Assembly (NCBI GenBank): GCA_002392505.1
Contig: DGHD01000029.1
Coordinates: 1-52,794, forward strand
Direction of reading: 5' to 3'
Origin: Christensenella sp. UBA3857
GTDB taxonomy: Bacteria; Bacillota; Clostridia; Christensenellales; CAG-138
Length of the DNA stretch: 52,794 nt
Positions 35,184 through 41,744 of this stretch are shown piece by piece. The position numbers and the translations under genes were made by a program. A model generated the notes under the pieces. That model saw only the letters and a list, made by a program, of their open reading frames with translations, made no database searches and was not told the DNA's origin. Numbering within the stretch: the first letter of the stretch is position 1; every line of letters starts with the position of its first letter.

Positions 35184-36311
35184 ATGAGAAAGCTTAAACT
35201 GATGACCGTTATCGGCACAAGACCGGAGATAATCAGGCTCTCCCAGATAATCAAGAAATGCGACAGGTATTTCGATCAGGTGCTCGTCCACACAGGGCAG
35301 AATTACGACAGGGAGCTGAACCGCATATTCTTCGAGGAGTTCGGTCTTCGCGAGCCGGATCATTATCTCGGCGTGGCGGGGGAGAACCTCGGGCAGACGC
35401 TCGGCAACGTGATCGCCCGCTCGTACGAGGTCATGGTAAAGGAGAAGCCGGACGCTTTGATGGTATTGGGCGACACGAATTCCTGCCTTGCGGTCATCCC
35501 CGCAAAGCGTCTCAAGATACCCGTGTTCCATCTCGAGGCGGGCAACCGCTGCTTTGACGAGAATCTGCCGGAGGAGATCAACCGCCGCATCGTCGACCAT
35601 ACGAGCGACGTCAACCTCTGCTATTCCGAGCACGCGAGAAGATACCTCCTTGCCGAGGGCGTGAAGAAGGAGCAGGTATTCGTGATGGGTTCCCCCATGC
35701 GCGAGGTGCTTAACGCCAATATCGACAGGATAAACGCTTCCGACATACTCGATAAGCTCGGTCTCGAGCCGCAAAAATACATACTCCTTTCCGCCCACAG
35801 GGAGGAGAACATCGATATCGAAAAGAATTTCTTCGAGCTGATGAACGCCGTGAACGCCATGGCGGAGGTTTACGGCATGCCCGTCATTTACAGCACTCAT
35901 CCGAGGAGCAGGAAGTTCATCGAACAGCGCGGCTTCGAGTTCCATCCGAACGTAAGGAGCCTCAAGCCCTTCGGCTTCGCCGATTACAATTCGCTCCAGA
36001 AGAACGCCTACTGCGTTGTGAGCGACAGCGGCACCATACCGGAGGAGGCGGATTATTTCGGCTTCCCGGCGGTCTCGATCCGCACCTCGACCGAAAGACC
36101 CGAGTCGCTTGAAAAGGGCAATTTCATAATCGGCAGCATATCGAAGGAAAACGTGCTCCGCTCCGTGGAGCTTGCCGTCGCCATGCACCGAAACGGCGAC
36201 GACGGCACGCCCACCGCCGATTACCGGGACGAGGACGTCAGCACCAAGGTCGTCAAGATAATTCAGAGCTATACGGGTATCGTCGACCGTATGACGTGGC
36301 GTAAATATTGA
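35184..36311 (+). CDS. capG: UDP-N-acetylhexosamine 2-epimerase, CapG type
   Basis: Non-hydrolysing UDP-HexNAc 2-epimerase family (WecB fold), 375 aa. It opens KLMTVIGTRPEIIRLSQII and has VHTGQNYDRELN, VLGDTNSCLAV, FHLEAGNRCFDENLPEEINRRIVDH and SDSGTIPEEA, the conserved catalytic blocks. After CapE and CapF it performs the final C2 epimerisation giving UDP-N-acetyl-L-fucosamine. A WecB-type UDP-ManNAc role is possible in principle, but the gene order argues for CapG. It has an AAAGGAG ribosome site and is the last gene before a new promoter at 36324. Confidence 0.9.
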   Translation: MRKLKLMTVIGTRPEIIRLSQIIKKCDRYFDQVLVHTGQNYDRELNRIFFEEFGLREPDHYLGVAGENLGQTLGNVIARSYEVMVKEKPDALMVLGDTNSCLAVIPAKRLKIPVFHLEAGNRCFDENLPEEINRRIVDHTSDVNLCYSEHARRYLLAEGVKKEQVFVMGSPMREVLNANIDRINASDILDKLGLEPQKYILLSAHREENIDIEKNFFELMNAVNAMAEVYGMPVIYSTHPRSRKFIEQRGFEFHPNVRSLKPFGFADYNSLQKNAYCVVSDSGTIPEEADYFGFPAVSIRTSTERPESLEKGNFIIGSISKENVLRSVELAVAMHRNGDDGTPTADYRDEDVSTKVVKIIQSYTGIVDRMTWRKY

Positions 36312-36323
36312 CGCCCCCAAAGC

Positions 36324-36352
36324 TGGACATACAAAGGGAAAAGTGATAAAAT
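36324..36352 (+). promoter_or_regulatory. internal promoter for the chain-length regulator genes
   Basis: TGGACA (36324-36329), 17 bases and TAAAAT (36347-36352) preceded by TG form a good extended promoter. It begins 13 bases after the capG stop and would drive the genes at 36396-40328 separately from the main locus. Confidence 0.6.
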
Positions 36353-36395
36353 ATAAATTCAAAACCGCGCGGGCTCTGCCATTCAAGGTGATCCG

Positions 36396-37277
36396 ATGAA
36401 AAAAACGAGAAAAAGAATATTATCGTTCATGCTTTCCGTGCTTGCTGTGGTCACGGCTGTTTTCCTGATCTATCTTTGGCAGGAGCAGCTTTCCGGCACC
36501 AACAGCAAGCCTGCGATAATCTGCCCGTCGGAGAGCATTTCCGTCAGCGTGGAGAGCTTGTCGGACAGCAGCATACTTTTGAGGGACGTTACGGCGATGG
36601 ACGTTGAGGACGGCGATATCACGGAGAGCCTCGTCGTTGAGAGCGTTTCGCAGTTCGTGGGCGAGAACCACTGCATCGTAACCTACGCGGCATTCGATTC
36701 CGCGAACAACGTCTCGAAGCTCACGAGGCATCTTTTCCTGACCGACTACGTTTCGCCGCGCTTCAGGATAAACGCCCCGCTCGAATACAACTATTCCTCG
36801 AGCTTCGATCCCCTGAGCGCGATAGGCGCGTATGACTGCGTGGACGGCGATATCTCCGACCGCGTCAAGATGATACTCCTCGATCCGGAGGACGATATAA
36901 CCTCCCGCGGGACGCACAGAGTGGAGTTCAGGGTAGCCAACAGCCTGGGCGATATTTCGACGCTCGAGGCGGAGGTGGAGGTCTACGACAGGACTTATAC
37001 CGAGTCCCGCATGATCCCCACGATAAGGCTTACCGACTACATTGTTTACGTCGACAGATACGGTTACGTCGATCCCATGGAGCACGTGCTCGGCATAGCG
37101 GTGAACGGAGTGCCCTACGAGGTCGGCGAGTACGGCTTCGGCAAGCTTGTCTGTGACGATTCCGGAGTCGATTATACGAAGCCCGGCGCGTATAAGGTGA
37201 TATTCAGCTGCGATAACAGGGAAGAGTATTACGGCTCCGCGGTAATGTTCGTAATAGTTACGGAGGTGGGTCGCTGA
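36396..37277 (+). CDS. membrane-anchored protein with bacterial Ig-like (DUF5011-type) domains
   Basis: A 293-residue protein with one N-terminal membrane helix (about 9-29) and an exported remainder. Two domains of about 80 residues show the DUF5011 pattern: ITAMDVEDGDIT-like and YDCVDGDISDRV segments (Val-Asp-Gly-Asp-Ile) with following beta strands (VTYAAFDSANNVSKLTR, GTHRVEFRVANSLGDIS). Such domains usually bind calcium or act as spacers on surface proteins. The one-base overlap with the Wzz/kinase gene suggests a part in assembling or attaching the polysaccharide, which is inference. There is no sortase motif. Confidence 0.7.
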   Translation: MKKTRKRILSFMLSVLAVVTAVFLIYLWQEQLSGTNSKPAIICPSESISVSVESLSDSSILLRDVTAMDVEDGDITESLVVESVSQFVGENHCIVTYAAFDSANNVSKLTRHLFLTDYVSPRFRINAPLEYNYSSSFDPLSAIGAYDCVDGDISDRVKMILLDPEDDITSRGTHRVEFRVANSLGDISTLEAEVEVYDRTYTESRMIPTIRLTDYIVYVDRYGYVDPMEHVLGIAVNGVPYEVGEYGFGKLVCDDSGVDYTKPGAYKVIFSCDNREEYYGSAVMFVIVTEVGR

Positions 37278-38764
37278 TGGCAGGTTACGGTTCTTCCAAC
37301 GCTCGTTCTGCCCGCAATGAAAAGCGGCGCGGCTCCGGGATAAAAATAGAGGTCATCCTTTTCAGCCTGTTCCGCAGCTGGTGGATCGTACTGATCGGAT
37401 GTCTTGTCGCCGCGATGGCGTCATACATTTTCATCTCCGAAAGCTACAAGCCCAAGTATTACGCGGAGGCTACCTTCGTCGTATCCAGCAAGGACGGCGG
37501 CGCGGATCAGGTGTACTCCAACCTGGTCGTCGCTTCAAAGCTTGCCGATTCGTTCACGTACGTGCTTGAAAGCCCCGTGCTGAAGCAAAAGATCGCGGAA
37601 TCCCTCGGCATGGATTCGTTCGAGGGGACGATCAAGGCAAAGAGCATAGTCAATACCAATCTCATCCAGATAGGCGTGGAGGCGGGCTCGCCGCAGACCG
37701 CGTTCTATGAGATGGACGGCATCATCAAATATCACAGCATTGTATCCGATAATCTGCTCGGCAACGTCGTGCTCGACGTTCTTAAGGCGCCGACCGTGCC
37801 CACCGCGCCGGTGGAGAAGCTCAACAAGGCGTCCAAGATCATGAGCGTGACGGGTATCTCCGCGGCGGTGATAGTCGCGCTGATAGTGATCGCGACCGTC
37901 GTCAGCGACGACGTCATGACCGAGAGCGATCTTGAAACGAAGGTCGACTGCCCCGCGCTCGCGACGATCTATCACGAGCGTAAGAACCTTACCCTCCGCG
38001 CGAGGCTGCAGGGCGTAAAGACCAGCATGCTCATAACCAATCCCACGACGAGCTTCCGCTTTGCGGAGACTTACCGCCTCTTCAGGACCCGTATCGAATA
38101 CATGATGCGGCAGAAGGGCTACAAGGTGATGATGGTCTCCTCCGTTCTGGAGAACGAGGGCAAGACCACATGTGCCGCAAACACGGCTATCACGCTCGCG
38201 ATGGACAATAACCGCGTGCTCCTTATAGACGGCGATATGATCAAGCCCGCGCTCTATAAGGTAATGAACGTCAAGGTGAAGCGCGGCATGGCGATAAACG
38301 AGGTAATAACGAGCGATATCGCCATGGACAGCATACCCAAGCTCGAGTCCGTTCCCGAGCTGAGCCTTCTTATGGGCAAATCGTCGCTCTCCAACTCGAC
38401 GGAGCTTATCGGCTCGCGCGAGATGAAGGACTTTATTGAAAGGGCGAAGGAGCATTTCGATTACGTGATCATCGACACGCCGCCCATCGCGCTGGCGACC
38501 GACGCGGAGTGCTTTGCGGAGCTTGCCGACTGTACCCTGCTCGTTATAAAGCAGGGCGGTGCGAGGGCGAAGCGCATCAACGAGAGCATTGAGGCGGTCA
38601 GCCAGAGCGGCACGGAGATATTGGGCTGCATTTTCAACAACGTCTATCCGCTCGAGTTTTTGAGCGATCCCGTAGATAAGCAGTACGGCGGCGAATACCG
38701 CACCGCCGGGCAGGGCCGCTATTCCGCAAGGGACGCCGCGGAAGGGGGTGAGATCCGTGAGTGA
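37277..38764 (+). CDS. fused Wzz chain-length determinant and BY-type tyrosine kinase (first of two)
   Basis: A 495-residue polysaccharide co-polymerase. Two membrane helices (about 33-55 and 190-213) flank an extracellular Wzz domain. The cytoplasmic C-terminal half is a bacterial tyrosine kinase domain: Walker A VSSVLENEGKTT, Walker A' VLLIDGDMIKP and Walker B YVIIDTPP. The first Gly of Walker A is replaced, and only three Tyr are found in the last 30 residues (KQYGGEYRTAGQGRYSA). In most Bacillota these two functions are separate proteins (CpsC/CpsD); here they are joined. It overlaps the next, paralogous gene by 8 bases. Confidence 0.9.
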   Translation: MAGYGSSNARSARNEKRRGSGIKIEVILFSLFRSWWIVLIGCLVAAMASYIFISESYKPKYYAEATFVVSSKDGGADQVYSNLVVASKLADSFTYVLESPVLKQKIAESLGMDSFEGTIKAKSIVNTNLIQIGVEAGSPQTAFYEMDGIIKYHSIVSDNLLGNVVLDVLKAPTVPTAPVEKLNKASKIMSVTGISAAVIVALIVIATVVSDDVMTESDLETKVDCPALATIYHERKNLTLRARLQGVKTSMLITNPTTSFRFAETYRLFRTRIEYMMRQKGYKVMMVSSVLENEGKTTCAANTAITLAMDNNRVLLIDGDMIKPALYKVMNVKVKRGMAINEVITSDIAMDSIPKLESVPELSLLMGKSSLSNSTELIGSREMKDFIERAKEHFDYVIIDTPPIALATDAECFAELADCTLLVIKQGGARAKRINESIEAVSQSGTEILGCIFNNVYPLEFLSDPVDKQYGGEYRTAGQGRYSARDAAEGGEIRE

Positions 38765-40328
38765 GGAGCTTGACCGCCGCGAACACTCCGCCCCCGTTAA
38801 GGACTACGCTTACGAAGCGAGAAGGAGCGGCACCGCGAATATCGAGCCAAAGAGCGCGTCGGATTTCTTCCAGGATCTCCTGGAGGCGTTCAAGAGGCTG
38901 TATCTGCTTCCCATTATTCTCTCGGTCGTGTTCTGCACTTTGTTCTGCGTCAGGGCAAGGCTCACGTTCAACCCGATCTATCGGGCGACGGCGACCTTTA
39001 CCGTCAACGTCAACAACGCAAGCCTTCACAGCAGCCCGACGTATTCCGTCAATCTTGCGAAGCAGCTTTCCAACACCTTCCCCTACATATTCGGGAGCGA
39101 CGTGCTGAACAATCTCATTCAGCAGGACCTCGGCATGAACGAGATCCCGGCGACCATACAGGCGGAGGCGGTCGGAGAGACCAATCTCTTTACGATAAAC
39201 GTCTATTCAAGGACGCCGCAGACTTCGTACAACGTGCTCCATTCCGCTATCGACAACTATCCGCGCGTTGCGGATTTTGTCGTCGGCAACACCACGCTGA
39301 CGCTCATATCGGAATCCGGGCTGCCCCAAAGACCCACGAACGATATCTCCTATAAGACGGAGCTTATGAAGGGCGTGGTGGTCGGCTGTCTCGTTTCGCT
39401 TGCCGTAATGATCATCTCCGTATTTACGAAGACCACCGTAAAGGATGCGGACGACCTGAAGAACATGCTCAACCTGAAATGCCTCGGCACGGTGCCCTAT
39501 ATCGGCAGGAAGCGCCGCGGAGAGGGCGGCATGATAGAGATATCGGATCCCGATATTTCAAGATCCTTCGCCGATTCGATAAGGCTGCTCAAGGCGCGTA
39601 CGCAGCGCGCCTGCGACGAGAACGGTTATCGCGTGCTGCTCGTTGCGAGCTCCATGCCGGGCGAGGGCAAGACGACCATCGCGACCAACCTCGCCATGTC
39701 GCTCGCGCTTTCGGGCAAGCGTACGGCGCTGCTCGACTGCGACATAAGGAAGCCTTCCACGCTCGGCGACCTTACAAATCAGAAGCAGTCCGGCATCGCG
39801 GAGTATCTTAACGGTCTCGTCACGATCGACGACATCATCAACGAACCTGCGGAAGGTCTTCTCGTAATAAACGGCAAGACACCCTCCGACGAAGCGGCGG
39901 AGCTCATGGGAACCGAAAGGATGAAGGATCTTATCGAAGAGCTCAAGGAAAGAACGGACGTCATAGTCATCGACTCTCCGCCCGCCTCCGTTATTGCGGA
40001 CGCCGTGGTGCTCTCCAATCTTGCGGACTGCGTGCTGTACGTCATCCGTCAGGAGTTCACAAGGAAGAGCAGGATACTGGACGGTCTGAACCATCTGTCG
40101 AACGGCAGGGCGGTGTTCCTCGGATACGTGCTGAACAGCGCCAATTCCTCCGGCTCGGGCTACGGCTACGGCGGTTACGGCAAGTACGGGCAGTATTCCC
40201 GCTATGGCAGATACGGGCGTTACGGGCGCTACGGGCGTTACGGCAGGTATTCCCGTTATGGCAGCTATTCCCGCTACGGCAGCTATTCCCGTTACGGTTA
40301 CGGCTACGAAAAATCAAAGAAAAAATAA
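38757..40328 (+). CDS. fused Wzz and BY-type tyrosine kinase with tyrosine-rich tail (second of two)
   Basis: A 523-residue paralogue of the preceding protein. The Wzz domain lies between helices at about 50-68 and 207-228. The kinase domain has a canonical Walker A ASSMPGEGKTT, Walker A' ALLDCDIRKP and Walker B VIVIDSPP. The last 50 residues are a repeat of Tyr-Gly/Ser-Arg triplets with 18 tyrosines in 49 codons, ending EKSKKK. In known BY-kinases a cluster of 3-7 C-terminal Tyr is autophosphorylated to control chain length, so this is an extreme version. GTG 38757 is chosen; GTG 38748 would touch the purine-rich ribosome site. Confidence 0.91.
   Translation: MSEELDRREHSAPVKDYAYEARRSGTANIEPKSASDFFQDLLEAFKRLYLLPIILSVVFCTLFCVRARLTFNPIYRATATFTVNVNNASLHSSPTYSVNLAKQLSNTFPYIFGSDVLNNLIQQDLGMNEIPATIQAEAVGETNLFTINVYSRTPQTSYNVLHSAIDNYPRVADFVVGNTTLTLISESGLPQRPTNDISYKTELMKGVVVGCLVSLAVMIISVFTKTTVKDADDLKNMLNLKCLGTVPYIGRKRRGEGGMIEISDPDISRSFADSIRLLKARTQRACDENGYRVLLVASSMPGEGKTTIATNLAMSLALSGKRTALLDCDIRKPSTLGDLTNQKQSGIAEYLNGLVTIDDIINEPAEGLLVINGKTPSDEAAELMGTERMKDLIEELKERTDVIVIDSPPASVIADAVVLSNLADCVLYVIRQEFTRKSRILDGLNHLSNGRAVFLGYVLNSANSSGSGYGYGGYGKYGQYSRYGRYGRYGRYGRYGRYSRYGSYSRYGSYSRYGYGYEKSKKK
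40161..40307 (+). repeat. tandem in-frame repeat encoding the tyrosine tail
   Basis: A run of 9-bp units of the form TAYGGSMGN (for example TACGGGCGT) repeated with codon variation, 49 codons in all. Synonymous differences among the units (TAC/TAT, CGC/CGT/AGG/AGA) argue that the peptide, not only the DNA, is maintained. Confidence 0.8.
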
Positions 40329-40334
40329 CAGTAT

Positions 40335-40361
40335 GCGGGTCGCCTTTATCGGGCGGCCCGC
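40335..40361 (+). other. stem-loop between the kinase and apbE genes
   Basis: GCGGGTCGCC (40335-40344) pairs with GGCGGCCCGC (40352-40361), with one G-T wobble. No T-run follows, so it is not a standard terminator; it may stabilise the upstream transcript or cause partial termination. Confidence 0.5.
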
Positions 40362-40380
40362 TGAACGGTAAAGGGATAAA

Positions 40381-41427
40381 ATGAAAGAAAACGGATCGGT
40401 GATAATAAAAAGGCTCGTATGCTTCGCGCTGATATCGGCGGCGGTTTTATCGCTGACCGCCTGCGGACGCGCGCCGAAAAAACGCACCGCCGTCTTTTAC
40501 GAATACTTCGATACCGTTATTACGCTCACCGCCTTCACCGACGACGAGGAGCTTTTTAACGAGGCGAGGGATTCTGCGGAGGCGATATTCGAAAACCTTC
40601 ACCGCCTTTTTGATATCTATAACGAATACAAGGATTGCGTGAATCTTGCCTCCGTCAATTCAAGGGCGGGGGAGAGCGTCGCCGTTCCGCACGATATCAT
40701 GGAGCTTCTGCGCCTCGGCAAGGAGTACGATGCGCTGACCGGCGGCTCCGTCAACATTGCGATGGGCGCGGTGCTTCGCCTTTGGCATGACGCAAGGGAG
40801 CGCTCGGCGCTCGATCCGGACGGGGCGGCTCTCCCGGATGATACGGCGCTCAAAGAAGCCTCCCTCCATTGCCGGATCGGCGACGTCGTGCTTGACGAAA
40901 AAAACGGCACGGTCACGCTTAACGACCCCGAAATGAGCATCGACGTCGGGGCGATAGCAAAGGGCTACGCGGCGGACAGAGCAGCGGAGGCGCTTTCCTC
41001 ATACGGATTCCCGTTCATGCTCAACTGCGGCGGCGCGGTGCTCGTTTCCGGCGCTAAGCCGGACGGCAGCCCCTGGAAGGCGGGGATCGCCGATCCGCAA
41101 AATGAAAACGAATACGCCGCAGTCGCCGAGCTCGACTCCGGCTCGCTTTCCACAAGCGGTTCGTATTTAAGGTATTTTACCGTGAACGGCATCGAGTACG
41201 GGCATATCATCGACCCCGCCACGCTTTATCCGGCAGATAAAACGGCGTCGGTCTCCGTTTGCGTTAAGGGGGCGGGGAACGCCTGTCTTGCGGACGCGCT
41301 CTCGACTGCATGCTTCATCCTCGGCGCCGAAGAGGGCATGGCGCTGATAAACTCCGTTGACGGAGCAGAGGCGCTTTTTGAAAACGCCGACGGCTCGATA
41401 ACGGCGACAAACGGATTTCCAAGGTGA
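40381..41427 (+). CDS. apbE: FAD:protein FMN transferase (ApbE) lipoprotein
   Basis: Exported flavin transferase, 348 aa, lipobox LSLTAC with Cys28. It attaches FMN to Thr/Ser of exported or membrane flavoproteins (for example Rnf/Nqr subunits). The full family pattern is present: YFDTVITLTAF, HRLFDIYNEY, GGSVNIAMGAVLRLW, SIDVGAIAKGYAADRAAE, LNCGGAVLVSG, LSTSGSYLRYF, YGHIIDPATLYP and the metal-binding LADALSTACFILG. It has an AAAGGG ribosome site 9 bases before ATG. No target flavoprotein is visible nearby. It is the intact counterpart of the degenerate relative at 11216. Confidence 0.95.
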   Translation: MKENGSVIIKRLVCFALISAAVLSLTACGRAPKKRTAVFYEYFDTVITLTAFTDDEELFNEARDSAEAIFENLHRLFDIYNEYKDCVNLASVNSRAGESVAVPHDIMELLRLGKEYDALTGGSVNIAMGAVLRLWHDARERSALDPDGAALPDDTALKEASLHCRIGDVVLDEKNGTVTLNDPEMSIDVGAIAKGYAADRAAEALSSYGFPFMLNCGGAVLVSGAKPDGSPWKAGIADPQNENEYAAVAELDSGSLSTSGSYLRYFTVNGIEYGHIIDPATLYPADKTASVSVCVKGAGNACLADALSTACFILGAEEGMALINSVDGAEALFENADGSITATNGFPR

Positions 41428-41569
41428 AAAAACGAGTAATCGTACGAACGCCCGATAAAATTCGTACGAGCGTACGATAACAAACAGAGAACCGCGAAAA
41501 TGGGATAAATGTGAAAAAATCCTTTTGCCGCGCCGTTTTTTATCATAAAACGGTCCGGAATGGTATTTT

Positions 41570-41590
41570 CCAAAAATATTTTTGGTTTTT
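41570..41590 (+). terminator. AT-rich palindrome with T-run, probable apbE terminator
   Basis: CCAAAAATATTTTTGG followed by TTTTT. The stem is weak in GC and could equally be an operator just upstream of the -35 at 41605. Confidence 0.4.
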
Positions 41591-41604
41591 AGCATAGAAA
41601 ACAC

Positions 41605-41633
41605 TTGCAAGTTAAAACAATGTGTGGTATATT
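41605..41633 (+). promoter_or_regulatory. promoter of the cohesin-module surface protein
   Basis: TTGCAA (41605-41610), 17 bases, TATATT (41628-41633). It lies about 112 bases before the ATG, so the transcript has a long leader. Confidence 0.7.
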
Positions 41634-41744
41634 TATCACGTAATTGTGTACCGTTGTCTTATTGGGCGATCGGCGCTTGCCGGCCCGATTCGCACGATTC
41701 GGCACCAGGTTACAAATAATATTTTCAGGAAGGAGTATTCCACA

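Larger units (their letters stand above)
41428..41744 (+). other. intergenic region before the cohesin gene, with palindromes and promoter
   Basis: Non-coding, 317 bases, more AT-rich than its surroundings. Three copies of CGTACGA occur at 41441, 41463 and 41471, two of them as the palindrome TCGTACGA. A 16-base perfect palindrome, CCAAAAATATTTTTGG, at 41570-41585 is followed by T5. The promoter (41605-41633) and an untranslated leader of about 105 bases follow. I see no small ORF with a ribosome site. Confidence 0.6.

Noticed and set aside
40335..40361. Rho-independent terminator after the second kinase gene
   Set aside because: The stem is good but no T-run follows, so I list it only as a stem-loop.
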